A DNA stretch of 64,000 nt from Microbacterium hydrocarbonoxydans (GTDB lineage Bacteria > Actinomycetota > Actinomycetes > Actinomycetales > Microbacteriaceae): assembly GCF_011752045.1 (NCBI RefSeq), contig NZ_JAAKXW010000002.1, forward strand, positions 248,001-312,000, in the 5' to 3' direction. Shown here piece by piece: positions 8,116 through 16,615 of the stretch. How positions within the stretch are numbered: the first letter of the stretch is position 1; each line of letters begins with the position of its first letter. The notes beneath the pieces were generated by a model. The model ran no database searches. It saw only the letters and a list, made by a program, of their open reading frames with translations, and was not told the DNA's origin. A program made the translations under genes and the position numbers.

Positions 8116-9659
8116 GAAGCCGAGGAGGCCGAGGCGACGGGGGCACCCGAGCCGGCGGAGGCCGCGGTGCCGGCGGCAGAAGCCGTGACCACGTCGGCCC
8201 GGTCGCGGAATCCCTCCGCGGTGACCTTGTCGAGCGCGACCTGCCTGCGGATCGCGGCGGCCTTCTCGTACAGCGACGGCTCGCCGTACGAGGTGAGCAC
8301 CTTCACGAGCACGGGCAGCAGCTCGATCATGAAGAACAGCGCCGCGATCAGCCAGTGCGCCCAGAGGATCGTGGGCTCCTTCTCGCTGAGCCGGTTGAGT
8401 CCGCTGATCTGGCTGAGCAGGCCCACGGCGCCGGCGTTGCCCTGCGCCACGGCATCCGCCCGCGCGTTGTACGCCGCGAGCGCCGCCTCGTAGGTCTTGC
8501 GGGCCGCGGGCAGCTGCGACTGCGCCTCCTCGCGGTTCTGCTTCTCGGAGGCGGCGGTGTTCTCCTTGGCCGAGGTCCCGGCGGCGGCGAGCTCCTCGTT
8601 CGCCGTGCGCAGCTGTGCGGCGAGCGCATCGTAGGTCTGCTGCGCCTCGGCCAGCTGCGCCTCGGCTGCATCCGAGCTCGCGCCCTCGCCGTTCACGCCG
8701 GTGCAGCCCGGCACGGTGCCTGCGCCCTCGCCGGTCAGCTCGCACTGGTACAGGATGCGCGCCTGGTCGATGACCGCCTGCTGCTCGGTCATCTTCGCGG
8801 TGAGGTCGTCGACCGTGGCCTGCGCGGCCGACTCCGTCGCCGACGAGGAGTCGGTGCCCGCGACGATGCCGGTGGCGGCCTGGTTCTCCAGGGCGGCCAC
8901 CCGATCGGATGCCGCATCCAGGGCCTTCTTCTCAGGCCCGGTCTCCAGCGCCTCCTGATCGGACTGCGCCTGCGTGATGTTCGTCGACGCCACCTCCCGG
9001 GCGATGTCGTTGTGGAAGATCTGCAGCACCAGCGGCTCGGCGACGACGAAGCCGATGATCGCCGCCATCACGACGCGCGGGATCGCGAGGCCGATGAGCC
9101 TCCAGACGTTCGTCGTCGACGTCATGGTCGAGGTGAGGAATCGGTCGAGGTTGAAGATGATCAGCGCCCAGACGATCGCCAGCGGCACGGCCAGCCAGAT
9201 CGCCGCCTGCACACCCGTGGTGAGCGCGAACAGCATCGAGATCGCGGAGACCAGCGCGGTCCCGGCGAGCACGAAGAACATCTGCACGAAGCGCGGGGTC
9301 TCCCCGGGGACGCGGTCGAGGATCTCGCCCTCGGCGCCGCCGAGGATCGCGAGGGTGCGCAGTCGCGACCCGGGAACGCGGGGCTTCTTCTCCCGCTTCG
9401 GGCGCGGCGCGCGGCGGGGACGCGGAGCGGATGCCGGCGCGGCCGGCTCCTCCTCGACGGGCGGGATCACGGTCGTGGGGTGCGTGGCCGTGTCCTCGGC
9501 CTCCCTCTCCGACGTCTCCTGACGCGGGCTGCCGGTGGGCTCGAAGCTGCGGAGGAATTCGAGGTCCTCATCGGTGACCGTGCCGTCGGGGGCGTCGGTC
9601 TCGAAGGAGATCCGCCCCTGAGAGTCCATCCGGCCGGGGCGATGCGCGGAGTAAGCCAT
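8103..9659 (-). CDS. DUF4407 domain-containing membrane protein
   Basis: A 518-residue protein. Residues 1-105 are Pro/Arg/acid-rich and likely cytoplasmic. Four membrane spans follow in two pairs: about 130-175 (FFVLAGTALVSAISMLFAL, IWLAVPLAIVWALIIF), 195-220 (LAIPRVVMAAIIGFVVAEPLVL) and about 415-440 (LWAHWLIAALFFMIELLPVLV). Between the last two lies an extracytoplasmic, heptad-rich Ala/Glu/Gln coiled coil of about 190 residues with two cysteines (YQCELTGEG and VPGCTG) that could form a disulfide. The DUF4407 family is of unknown function. Leaderless spacing (TACCCT at 9666-9671) fixes the start. Confidence 0.85.
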   Translation of the reverse strand: MAYSAHRPGRMDSQGRISFETDAPDGTVTDEDLEFLRSFEPTGSPRQETSEREAEDTATHPTTVIPPVEEEPAAPASAPRPRRAPRPKREKKPRVPGSRLRTLAILGGAEGEILDRVPGETPRFVQMFFVLAGTALVSAISMLFALTTGVQAAIWLAVPLAIVWALIIFNLDRFLTSTMTSTTNVWRLIGLAIPRVVMAAIIGFVVAEPLVLQIFHNDIAREVASTNITQAQSDQEALETGPEKKALDAASDRVAALENQAATGIVAGTDSSSATESAAQATVDDLTAKMTEQQAVIDQARILYQCELTGEGAGTVPGCTGVNGEGASSDAAEAQLAEAQQTYDALAAQLRTANEELAAAGTSAKENTAASEKQNREEAQSQLPAARKTYEAALAAYNARADAVAQGNAGAVGLLSQISGLNRLSEKEPTILWAHWLIAALFFMIELLPVLVKVLTSYGEPSLYEKAAAIRRQVALDKVTAEGFRDRADVVTASAAGTAASAGSGAPVASASSASQAT

Positions 9660-9665
9660 CGTTCC

Positions 9666-9671
9666 AGGGTA
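9666..9671 (-). promoter_or_regulatory. -10 hexamer, leaderless promoter (DUF4407 gene)
   Basis: TACCCT on the minus strand, six bases before ATG 9659. It shares the divergent 105-base gap with the promoter at 9753-9758 on the plus strand. Confidence 0.5.
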
Positions 9672-9752
9672 GGAAAGGCCGCCTGTGCGAAACCCGGGCG
9701 ATCCCTGCGAGCCGTTCACAGGTTCGCAGGTGCGCGGATGCCGCTCTGCTGT

Positions 9753-9758
9753 CAGGCT
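9753..9758 (+). promoter_or_regulatory. -10 hexamer, leaderless promoter (SixA-like phosphatase)
   Basis: CAGGCT, six bases, ATG 9765. The hexamer is weaker than TANNNT but keeps the -12 to -7 spacing seen across the window. Confidence 0.35.
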
Positions 9759-9764
9759 GGACGC

Positions 9765-10247
9765 ATGAAGACGCTGCTGCTGGCACGCCATGCGAAGTCG
9801 GACTGGGGCATGCCCGGTCTGTCGGACCACGACCGCCCGCTGAACGGACGAGGCCGCCGCGACGCCCCCGTGCTGGCCCGCCGTCTCGTCGACGACGACC
9901 TCGCACTGGACCGGATCGTGTCGAGCACCGCGACCCGCGCCCGCAGCACGGCGGAGGAGTACGCGGCGGCCTTCCACCTGTCCGTCGTCGAGGAGCGGCT
10001 GCTGTACGCGGCATCCGCTCGCTCGATCCTCGCGATCGCCGCCGCCCTCCCCGAGGAGAGCACCGTCGCCATGCTCGTCGGCCACAACCCGGGCATGAGC
10101 GACGCCGTCGCGGAGCTCACCGGCCAGTTCGTGCAGATGCCGACCTGCGCCGTGGCGGAGTGCGCGGTCGACGTCGGCTCCTGGGCCGAGCTCATCGAGG
10201 GGTCGGGCCGCCTGCTGCGCCTGCACACGCCCCGCGACGGGTCCTGA
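9765..10247 (+). CDS. Histidine phosphatase-family protein (SixA-like)
   Basis: A 160-residue protein of the phosphoglycerate mutase/histidine phosphatase superfamily. LLLARHAKSDW carries the catalytic RH (H9), RGRRDAP and SSTATRARSTAEEY carry the second conserved Arg, and MLVGHNPGMSD the second catalytic His (about 106). The short form and the RHAKSDW variant match SixA, a phosphohistidine phosphatase that dephosphorylates His-containing phosphotransfer proteins; the actinobacterial role is not established. It stands alone, divergent from the DUF4407 gene and convergent on rlmN, with only eight bases between stop codons. Confidence 0.85.
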   Translation: MKTLLLARHAKSDWGMPGLSDHDRPLNGRGRRDAPVLARRLVDDDLALDRIVSSTATRARSTAEEYAAAFHLSVVEERLLYAASARSILAIAAALPEESTVAMLVGHNPGMSDAVAELTGQFVQMPTCAVAECAVDVGSWAELIEGSGRLLRLHTPRDGS

Positions 10248-10255
10248 TCCGCGGC

Positions 10256-11536
10256 TCAGCCCATGGCCGCGGCGGCTGCCTCGTCCTCGGTGGTCGCGAC
10301 GAGCTGACCGCAGGCTCCGTCGATCTCCTTGCCGCGGGTGTCGCGGAGGGTCGTCGGGATGCCGGCGTCGTTGAGGCGGCGCACGAACTCGTCCTGCACC
10401 GACTTCTCGGAGGAGGTCCAGATCGAACCGGGCGTCGGGTTCAGCGGGATCGGGTTCACGTGCACCCAGCCGCGGCCGCGGGCGTTCAGCTTCTCCGCGA
10501 GGAGGTCGGCGCGCCAGGCGTGGTCGTTCATGTCCTTGATGAGCGCGTACTCGATCGAGACACGGCGACCGGTCTTGGCGTAGTAGCCATAGGCGGCGTC
10601 GAGCGCCTCGTCGACCTTCCAGCGGGAGTTCACCGGGATGAGCTCGTCGCGCAGGTGGTCGTCGGGGGCGTGCAGCGACAGCGCGAACGTCACCGGGATG
10701 TTCTCGTCGGCGAGCTTGTTGATCGCCGGCACGAGTCCGACGGTGGACACGGTGATGCCGCGGGCGCTCATGCCGAGGCCCTCGGGCTGCGGCGCGACCA
10801 TGATGCGCACGGCGTCCATCACCCGCTTGTAGTTCGCGAGCGGCTCCCCCATGCCCATGAAGACGATGTTCGAGACGCGCTCCATCGAGTGGTCGCCGGC
10901 CTTCTTCCCGCCGAGGCCGCCCTCGGCGATGAGCCGGTTGGCGCGGACGATCTGCTCGATGATCTCGGCGGTCGACATGTTGCGGGTGAGACCGGCCTGG
11001 CCGGTGGCGCAGAACGGGCAGTTCATGCCGCAGCCGGCCTGGCTCGACACGCACAGCGTGATGCGGCCCGGGTAGCGCATGAGCACCGACTCCACGAGGG
11101 CGCCGTCGTGCAGGCGCCAGAGGAACTTGATCGTGTCGCCGCGGTCCGTCTCCAGCCGCCGCACCTCGGTGAGCAGCGGCGGCAGCATTCCGGCCACGAG
11201 GTCGTCGCGGATGCCGAGCGGGAGGTCGGTCATCTCGGCGGCATCCGAGGTGTAGTGCGTGAAGTAGTGGGTCGACAGCTGCTTGGCGCGGAAGGCGGGC
11301 AGGCCGAGCTCCTTGACCTTCTCGGCGCGCTCGGCCGGGGTGAGGTCGGCGAGGTGCACCGGCGGCTTGCCGCGCTTGGGGCTCGCGAACTGGAGGAGCG
11401 GGCGCCCCTCGGCATCCTTCTTCTGGGTCCAGCCCTCCGTCGCGGGGCGCACCTGCGGGGTACCGGTGGTGCGGAGCTTCCCCTGCGGGGACGCGGATGC
11501 AGGTCGCGTCTGGCGTGTGCGGGGATTCTCGGTCAT
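10256..11536 (-). CDS. rlmN: 23S rRNA (adenine(2503)-C(2))-methyltransferase RlmN
   Basis: A 426-residue radical-SAM enzyme that methylates C2 of A2503 in 23S rRNA and of A37 in some tRNAs. The iron-sulfur motif is [12 protein letters not shown] (CxxxCxxC), preceded by [23 protein letters not shown] is the SAM-binding GGE-like motif, ALSLHAPDD the conserved SLHA segment, and the later DACGQL-like end carries the mechanistic cysteine (DGACGQL). The first about 55 residues are a basic, Pro/Thr-rich extension absent from E. coli RlmN but usual in actinobacteria. It is monocistronic and convergent on the SixA-like gene. Confidence 0.95.
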   Translation of the reverse strand: MTENPRTRQTRPASASPQGKLRTTGTPQVRPATEGWTQKKDAEGRPLLQFASPKRGKPPVHLADLTPAERAEKVKELGLPAFRAKQLSTHYFTHYTSDAAEMTDLPLGIRDDLVAGMLPPLLTEVRRLETDRGDTIKFLWRLHDGALVESVLMRYPGRITLCVSSQAGCGMNCPFCATGQAGLTRNMSTAEIIEQIVRANRLIAEGGLGGKKAGDHSMERVSNIVFMGMGEPLANYKRVMDAVRIMVAPQPEGLGMSARGITVSTVGLVPAINKLADENIPVTFALSLHAPDDHLRDELIPVNSRWKVDEALDAAYGYYAKTGRRVSIEYALIKDMNDHAWRADLLAEKLNARGRGWVHVNPIPLNPTPGSIWTSSEKSVQDEFVRRLNDAGIPTTLRDTRGKEIDGACGQLVATTEDEAAAAAMG

Positions 11537-11595
11537 ACCCTCCAGGGTACGCGGTGGCAGGTGGGAAGCACCTGGGGCGCGGGTGGTCGCGTCCC

Positions 11596-11601
11596 TAGAC
11601 T
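11596..11601 (+). promoter_or_regulatory. -10 hexamer, leaderless promoter
   Basis: TAGACT followed by six bases and ATG 11608, in the 71-base gap divergent from rlmN. Confidence 0.5.
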
Positions 11602-11607
11602 GAGCCC

Positions 11608-12165
11608 ATGGAGTTCCTCGTGCTCGCGGGCGTCGTCGCCCTGATCGTCATCGGCGTGGTGATCATCGCTGCGGCGCTGCGGTCGATGCGGCCGAAGGAG
11701 CCGGAACCGCAGACCTACACGGCTCCGATCGTGACCGCGCGCTCGGCCCCCACGAGCGCCGTCGCACGGGCCGGATCCGGTCTCGACCCCCGAGCCACCG
11801 CGGAGATCGACCGGCTCGTCGCGGCCGGGCAGAAGATCCACGCGATCAAGGCCTACCGCCAGCACACGGGCGTCGGCCTGAAGGAGGCCAAGGATCGCAT
11901 CGACCACTGGTCGATCAGCACCACCGCCCCGCACCTCGCCGCCGTCTCGCACTCGCCCGTGGCACGCTCCTCCCTCCCCGCGGCCCACCTCTCACCGGAG
12001 GCGATCCGTTCACGGCTCTCGCCCGCGGTCGCCGCGGAGATCGACCGGCTCGTCCTCTCGGGGCAGAAGATCACCGCCATCAAGCTCCTCCGCGAGCAGA
12101 CCGGCCTCGGGCTCAAGGAGACCAAGGATCAGATCGAGGCGTGGGTCCCGCGCGGTCGCCCGTGA
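11608..12165 (+). CDS. Membrane-anchored protein with two ribosomal L7/L12-like modules
   Basis: A 185-residue protein. Residues 2-26 are a single membrane span ([22 protein letters not shown]). Two copies of a short module follow, at about 62-98 ([34 protein letters not shown]) and 145-181 ([34 protein letters not shown]). The K-I-x-A-I-K-x-x-R-x-x-T-G-x-G-L-K-E-x-K pattern is that of the ribosomal L7/L12 C-terminal domain, which recruits translation factors. Here the module is duplicated and tethered to the membrane, so a ribosomal role is not assured; a protein-interaction role is more likely. A Pro/Ser/Ala-rich linker joins the copies. Confidence 0.7.
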   Translation: MEFLVLAGVVALIVIGVVIIAAALRSMRPKEPEPQTYTAPIVTARSAPTSAVARAGSGLDPRATAEIDRLVAAGQKIHAIKAYRQHTGVGLKEAKDRIDHWSISTTAPHLAAVSHSPVARSSLPAAHLSPEAIRSRLSPAVAAEIDRLVLSGQKITAIKLLREQTGLGLKETKDQIEAWVPRGRP

Positions 12166-12187
12166 CGCACGCCACCGCGCGTTCTGG

Positions 12188-12193
12188 TATACC
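12188..12193 (+). promoter_or_regulatory. -10 hexamer, leaderless promoter (ankyrin lipoprotein)
   Basis: TATACC, six bases, ATG 12200. It supports ATG 12200 rather than GTG 12194. Confidence 0.5.
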
Positions 12194-12199
12194 GTGCAC

Positions 12200-12895
12200 A
12201 TGAGAAGATCGCGGATGCTCGTCGCCGCTCTGATGGTCGCGGCCCTGCTGGGCACCGCCGGCTGCTCCGCATCCGCCCCGGCACCCACCACCTCCGAGGA
12301 GTCCGACATGTCCGATGCCACCCGTGAACTGCACGCGGCCGCCGTCGCCGGCGACGCCGGGGCCGTGCGGTCGGCGATCGACGCCGGTGCCGACCTCGAG
12401 GCGCGGGGCTCCGGCGGCATGACGGCGCTGGTCGCCGCGACCAAGCAGAACCACGTCGACGCCGCGCGGGTGCTCATCGAGGCAGGTGCCGACGTGAACG
12501 CGAAGGACGACATCCAGGACTCCGCCTACCTCTACGCCGGCGCACGTGGCCACGACGAGATCCTGAGGCTCGCGCTCGAGCACGGCGCCGACCTGAAGAG
12601 CACGAACCGCTACGGCGGCACCGCGCTGATCCCGGCCTGCGAGCGCGGGCACGTCGAGACCGTGAGGATCCTCCTCGAGGCGGGCGTCGACCCGAACCAC
12701 GTGAACAACCTGCACTGGACCGCGCTCCACGAGGCGATCGTGCTCGGCGACGGCTCGCAGGTCTACGTCGACATCGTCGAGGCGCTCATCGAGGGCGGCG
12801 CGGACATCACGATCCGCGACGGCGACGGCGTGCTGCCGCACGACCTCGCCGCCTCCCGCGGGTACGACGCCATCGCCGCACTCCTGGAGGGCTGA
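12200..12895 (+). CDS. Ankyrin-repeat lipoprotein
   Basis: A 231-residue exported protein. MRRSRMLVAALMVAALLGTAGC is a lipoprotein signal peptide with lipobox LGTAGC. A Ser/Pro/Thr-rich linker follows, then about five ankyrin repeats (residues about 40-228) of the type ALVAATKQNHVDAARVLIEAGADVNAKD, with TALHEAIVLGDG as a near-canonical helix start. It is predicted to be anchored to the outer face of the membrane, where ankyrin repeats would act as a protein-binding scaffold. Bacterial homologues often sit beside catalase genes, but none is here. The start of the TauE/SafE gene is seven bases downstream, so the two are likely co-transcribed. Confidence 0.85.
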   Translation: MRRSRMLVAALMVAALLGTAGCSASAPAPTTSEESDMSDATRELHAAAVAGDAGAVRSAIDAGADLEARGSGGMTALVAATKQNHVDAARVLIEAGADVNAKDDIQDSAYLYAGARGHDEILRLALEHGADLKSTNRYGGTALIPACERGHVETVRILLEAGVDPNHVNNLHWTALHEAIVLGDGSQVYVDIVEALIEGGADITIRDGDGVLPHDLAASRGYDAIAALLEG

Positions 12896-12902
12896 CCCGC
12901 CG

Positions 12903-13652
12903 GTGCCCGATCTCAGCGCGTGGGCGTGGATCGCCCTCGGACTCGCCGCCGTCATCACCGGCGTCTCGAAGTCGGCGATCCCCGGCGGTGCGACCCTCGC
13001 TGTCGTGCTGTTCGCCGCGGTCCTGCCCGCGCGCACGTCCACGGCCGCCATGCTGCTGCTGTTCATCGTCGGCGACGTCTTCGCGCTGATCGCCTACCGG
13101 CGGCACGCGCACTGGCCCACGCTGCTGCGGCTCGCCCCCGCCGTGATCGCGGGACTCCTCGTCGGCTTCGCCTTCCTCGCCTTCGCCGACGACGCCATCG
13201 TCCGCCGGGCGGTCGGCGTAATCCTCCTGCTGATGATCGCGGTCACCCTGTGGCGGCGGCACCGGCAGGACAGAGCGGATGCCGTCGCGACGGCATCCGG
13301 CGGCATCCTGCTCTCCACCGGTTACGGCGCGCTCGGCGGCTTCACCACCATGGTCGCGAATGCCGGCGGACCGGTGATGGCGATGTACTTCCTCGCGACG
13401 CGCACGCCGGTGCAGGTGTTCCTGGGCACGTCCGCGTGGTTCTTCGCGATCATCAACCTGGTGAAGGTGCCCTTCCTCACCGGCCTAGGGCTGATCACGC
13501 CGTCGGTGCTGCTGATGGACCTGGCGCTCGCCCCGCTCGTCGTGGCCGGCGCCCTCGTCGGCCTCCGCATCGCGCGGCGGATCCCGCAGCGGCTCTTCGA
13601 CCGGCTCGTGATCGTGCTGACGGTGGCCGGGTCTCTCTACCTGCTGTTCTGA
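12903..13652 (+). CDS. TauE/SafE-family sulfite exporter-like permease
   Basis: A 249-residue integral membrane protein with about eight spans in the two-halves pattern of TauE/SafE (half one about 7-100, half two about 125-248). GVSKSAIPGGATLAVVLF and STGYGALGGFTTMVANAGGPVMAMYFL are the characteristic Gly/Pro-rich reentrant segments of each half. The family exports sulfite, sulfoacetate or other organosulfur anions; the substrate here is not indicated by neighbours. The start is GTG 12903, eight bases after the ankyrin gene stop. It converges on the SDR gene at 13676. Confidence 0.9.
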   Translation: MPDLSAWAWIALGLAAVITGVSKSAIPGGATLAVVLFAAVLPARTSTAAMLLLFIVGDVFALIAYRRHAHWPTLLRLAPAVIAGLLVGFAFLAFADDAIVRRAVGVILLLMIAVTLWRRHRQDRADAVATASGGILLSTGYGALGGFTTMVANAGGPVMAMYFLATRTPVQVFLGTSAWFFAIINLVKVPFLTGLGLITPSVLLMDLALAPLVVAGALVGLRIARRIPQRLFDRLVIVLTVAGSLYLLF

Positions 13653-13675
13653 CCACCCGAAGTCGAGGGGCCGCG

Positions 13676-14506
13676 TCAGTCCAGGAAGATGTCCGGGAAC
13701 AGGGCGCTGTCTGGCGTGCCGGGGATCGCGGCGTAGCCCGAGAAGTCGGTCACGCCGTCGGCCTCGAGCACGTCCTCGACGATGAGCGTCTGCCCCGTGT
13801 ACTCCCTGGCGGGCTTGGTGAGCACGGAGTAGGCGGCATCCGCGTAGATGTCGGCCGTGCGGCTCGCCGCCATCACCTTGTCGCCGCCGAGCAGGTTCTG
13901 CACCGCCGCGGTCGCGATCGTCGTGCGGGGCCAGAGGGCGTTCGCGGCGATCCCGTCGCGGGCGAACTCGGCGGCGAGCCCGAGGGTGACCATGGTCATG
14001 CCGAACTTCGCCAGCGTGTAGCCGGTGTGCGCGCCGAGCCACTTGGGCGACGGGTTGAGGGGCGGCGAGAGCGACAGGATGTGCGGGTTCTCGGCATCCT
14101 TCAGTACGGGGATCGCGGCGCGCGACAGCATGAACGTGCCGCGGACGTTGACGTCCTGCATGAGGTCGTACTTCTTGGCGTTCAGGTCGAGCGAGCGCGA
14201 GAGATCGATGACGCTGGCGTTGTTGATGACGACGTCGATGCCGCCGAACTCGCCCTGCGTCTTCAGCACCGCCTCGGTGATGTCGTCGTCGTCGCGCACG
14301 TCGCCGACGATGGGCAGCGCCTGTCCGCCGGCCGCGCGGATCTGCTCGGCCGCGGTGTGCACCGTGCCCTCGAGCTTCGGATGCGGGGTGTCGGTCTTCG
14401 CGAGCATCGCGATGTTCGCTCCGTCGCGCGCGGCCCGCAACGCGATCGCGAGCCCGATGCCGCGGCTGCCGCCTGACATCAGGATGGTCTTGCCGGCCAG
14501 TGACAT
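13676..14506 (-). CDS. Short-chain dehydrogenase/reductase (HSDL2-like)
   Basis: A 276-residue NAD(P)-dependent oxidoreductase. The Rossmann glycine motif is GGSRGIG (12-18); INNASVIDL is the NNAG-type motif; the catalytic segment reads SLSPPLN then YTLAKFGM, giving Ser, Tyr and Lys. The PPLNPSPKWLGAHTGYTLAKFG sequence and the overall length resemble the hydroxysteroid dehydrogenase-like 2 group, which lacks a defined substrate in bacteria. It lies 27 bases downstream of a second SDR gene and is probably in an operon with it. Confidence 0.88.
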   Translation of the reverse strand: MSLAGKTILMSGGSRGIGLAIALRAARDGANIAMLAKTDTPHPKLEGTVHTAAEQIRAAGGQALPIVGDVRDDDDITEAVLKTQGEFGGIDVVINNASVIDLSRSLDLNAKKYDLMQDVNVRGTFMLSRAAIPVLKDAENPHILSLSPPLNPSPKWLGAHTGYTLAKFGMTMVTLGLAAEFARDGIAANALWPRTTIATAAVQNLLGGDKVMAASRTADIYADAAYSVLTKPAREYTGQTLIVEDVLEADGVTDFSGYAAIPGTPDSALFPDIFLD

Positions 14507-14533
14507 TTGTTCTCCTCGGGGTCTGTCGGGGGC

Positions 14534-15295
14534 TTACTTCGGCGCCATCCGGATGGCGCCGTCGAGGCGGATCGTCTCCCCGTTGAGGTAGCCGTTCTCG
14601 ACGATCTGCTGCACGAGCGAGGCGTACTCGTCGGGGCGGCCGAGGCGCGAGGGGAAGGGCACCTGCTGCCCGAGGGAGTCCTGCGCGGCCTGCGGCAGAC
14701 CCATCAGCATCGGGGTCTCCATGATGCCCGGGGCGATGGTGCAGACCCGGATGCCGTGACGCGCGAGCTCGCGGGCGACGGGGAGGGTCATCGCGTGCAC
14801 GCCGCCCTTGGACGCCGAGTACGCGGGCTGCCCGATCTGGCCGTCGAAGGCGGCGACGGATGCCGTGTTCACGATGACGCCGCGGTCGCCGCTCTCGGTG
14901 GGCTCGTTCTTCGCGATCACCGCTGCGGCCTGGGACAGCACGTTGAACGTGCCGACGAGGTTGATGCGGACGATGCGCTCGAAGTCGGCGAGCACGGCGG
15001 GGTTGCCGTCGCGGTCGAGCACCTTGGCCGGCGGGGCGATGCCGGCGCAGTTCACGACGATGCGCAGCGGAGCCGCGGCCTGCGCGGCGGCGACGGCGGC
15101 CTGCACGTCCTCGACGCTCGTGACGTCACCGGGAGCGAAGGCGCCGCCGAGCTCCTCGGCGATCTCGGCGCCCTTCGAGGAGGCGAGGTCGACGATGGTG
15201 ACGTGGGCACCGGCCGCCGAGAGGCGACGCGCGGTGGCGAGGCCGAGGCCCGATGCGCCGCCGGTGATCAGCGCGCCCTGTCCTGTGATCTGCAT
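14534..15295 (-). CDS. SDR-family 3-hydroxyacyl-CoA dehydrogenase (type-2, HSD17B10-like)
   Basis: A 253-residue SDR. Features are GGASGLG (12-18) for NAD binding, VDLASSKG with an Asp that selects NAD over NADP, NCAGIAPP, and the YSASKGG catalytic Tyr/Lys pair (about 165-169). The PPAKVLDRDG stretch and the ending TIRLDGAIRMAPK match bacterial 3-hydroxyacyl-CoA/3-hydroxy-2-methylbutyryl-CoA dehydrogenases, which act in beta-oxidation or isoleucine breakdown. It is the first gene of a two-SDR operon. An AGGAGAACCTCCGATGC-type Shine-Dalgarno sequence lies upstream of the start, unlike the leaderless genes nearby. Confidence 0.85.
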   Translation of the reverse strand: MQITGQGALITGGASGLGLATARRLSAAGAHVTIVDLASSKGAEIAEELGGAFAPGDVTSVEDVQAAVAAAQAAAPLRIVVNCAGIAPPAKVLDRDGNPAVLADFERIVRINLVGTFNVLSQAAAVIAKNEPTESGDRGVIVNTASVAAFDGQIGQPAYSASKGGVHAMTLPVARELARHGIRVCTIAPGIMETPMLMGLPQAAQDSLGQQVPFPSRLGRPDEYASLVQQIVENGYLNGETIRLDGAIRMAPK

Positions 15296-15416
15296 CGGAG
15301 GTTCTCCTTCGAACGTCGTTGTGCGACTGAGTGTCAGTGTACGTGACTCTTGGTCTCATCGAGCATCCGTGTCTCCGGCACTGGCGCACTGGGCTGCTCG
15401 GGTGTTGGCTGTGAGC

Positions 15417-15782
15417 ATGGAACTGCGTCGAAAGCGAGCCTACGACACCGCCTCCGCGGATGACGGCTTCCGCGTGCTCGTCGACCGGCTGTGGCCGCGC
15501 GGCGTCTCCAAGGAGCGCGCCGGGATCGATCTGTGGGCCAAGGACACCGCCCCGACGACCGAACTGCGACGCGACTGGCATGCCGCACCGGACGACGAAT
15601 GGGACGTCTACGCGGACCGGTACCGCGTGCAGCTCGCCGGGGAATCGGCCGCCGCAGTGCGGGAGCTCGCCGAGACGCTGCATCCCCATCCGGTGGTCAC
15701 CCTCGTGTACGCCGCGCACGACCCCGCGCACAACCACGTGGTCGTCCTCGAGGAGGCGCTGCGGCCGCTGCTGGATCGGTGA
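15417..15782 (+). CDS. DUF488 family protein
   Basis: A 121-residue cytoplasmic protein. ELRRKRAYDTASADDGFRVLVDRLWPRGVSKE is the DUF488 signature, with the conserved DRLWPRG. The second half has LRRDWHAAPDDEWDVYADRY and VTLVYAAHDPAHNHVVVLEEAL, also conserved. The function is unknown; members are small and often single-copy, with one conserved Arg/Trp pocket. Start ATG 15417 was chosen; GTG 15411 would add two residues. It is followed 44 bases later by a flavodoxin-like gene with its own promoter. Confidence 0.85.
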   Translation: MELRRKRAYDTASADDGFRVLVDRLWPRGVSKERAGIDLWAKDTAPTTELRRDWHAAPDDEWDVYADRYRVQLAGESAAAVRELAETLHPHPVVTLVYAAHDPAHNHVVVLEEALRPLLDR

Positions 15783-15814
15783 GGGAGCACCTTCAGATCC
15801 GGGCGCCGCAGGCG

Positions 15815-15820
15815 TAGCGT
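15815..15820 (+). promoter_or_regulatory. -10 hexamer, leaderless promoter (flavodoxin-like gene)
   Basis: TAGCGT, six bases, ATG 15827. Confidence 0.5.
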
Positions 15821-15826
15821 GCAACC

Positions 15827-16558
15827 ATGTCCGACACACCGACCCCGCCGGCGACCTACGACGACCTGCGCGCCGTGTTCGTCAACTGCACGCTCAAGCC
15901 CAGCCCCCAGGAGAGCAACACCCAGGGACTCATGGACCGGAGCATCGCCCTGATGCGATCCCAGGGCGTGACCGTGGACTGCATCCGCTTCATCGACCAC
16001 GACGTCGCGACCGGGGTCTACCCCGACATGCGCGAGCACGGCTGGGCCTCGGACGCGTGGCCCGACGAGATCTGGCCGCTGATCGACGCCGCCGACATCC
16101 TCGTCGTCGGCGGACCCATCTGGCTGGGAGACAACTCCTCGATCACCCGCAAGCTCATCGAGCGCCTGTACTCGATGAGCGGCCTCTTCAACGACAGAGG
16201 CCAGTACGTCTACTACGGCAAGACCGGCGGCGCGATCATCACCGGCAACGAGGACGGTGTGAAGCACTGCGCCATGTCGATCCTGTACAGCCTGCAGCAC
16301 ATCGGCTACACGATCCCGCCCGCCGCGGATGCCGGATGGATCGGAGCCATCGGTCCTGGCCCCAGCTATCTCGACCCGGGTTCCGGCGGTCCGGAGAGCG
16401 ACTTCACCAACCGCAACACGACCTTCATGACGTGGAATCTGCTCCACACGGCGCGGCGGCTCAAGGACGCCGGCGGCATCCCCGCCTACGGCAACCTCCG
16501 CCAGGCGTGGAACGAAGGCGAGCGGTTCGGATACGACGCCAACCCCGAGTACCGCTGA
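15827..16558 (+). CDS. Flavodoxin-family/NADPH-dependent FMN reductase-like protein
   Basis: A 243-residue flavodoxin-fold protein. LRAVFVNCTLKPSPQESNTQGLMD is the first strand and the FMN phosphate-binding loop (residues 15-36). The second FMN loop is VVGGPIWLGDNSSITRKLIERL (about 92-113), and GKTGGAIITGNEDGVKHCAMS the third. It probably binds FMN and reduces quinones or other small electron acceptors with NAD(P)H. The C-terminal 60 residues extend beyond a minimal flavodoxin and contain FTNRNTTFMTWNLLHTARRLK. There is no redox partner gene next to it. Confidence 0.85.
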   Translation: MSDTPTPPATYDDLRAVFVNCTLKPSPQESNTQGLMDRSIALMRSQGVTVDCIRFIDHDVATGVYPDMREHGWASDAWPDEIWPLIDAADILVVGGPIWLGDNSSITRKLIERLYSMSGLFNDRGQYVYYGKTGGAIITGNEDGVKHCAMSILYSLQHIGYTIPPAADAGWIGAIGPGPSYLDPGSGGPESDFTNRNTTFMTWNLLHTARRLKDAGGIPAYGNLRQAWNEGERFGYDANPEYR

Positions 16559-16615
16559 CGCAGGACCCCGGCGCCGCCGGCGCCGAGCCCGCCGCCGGTC
16601 GGCGAACATGGAGTC

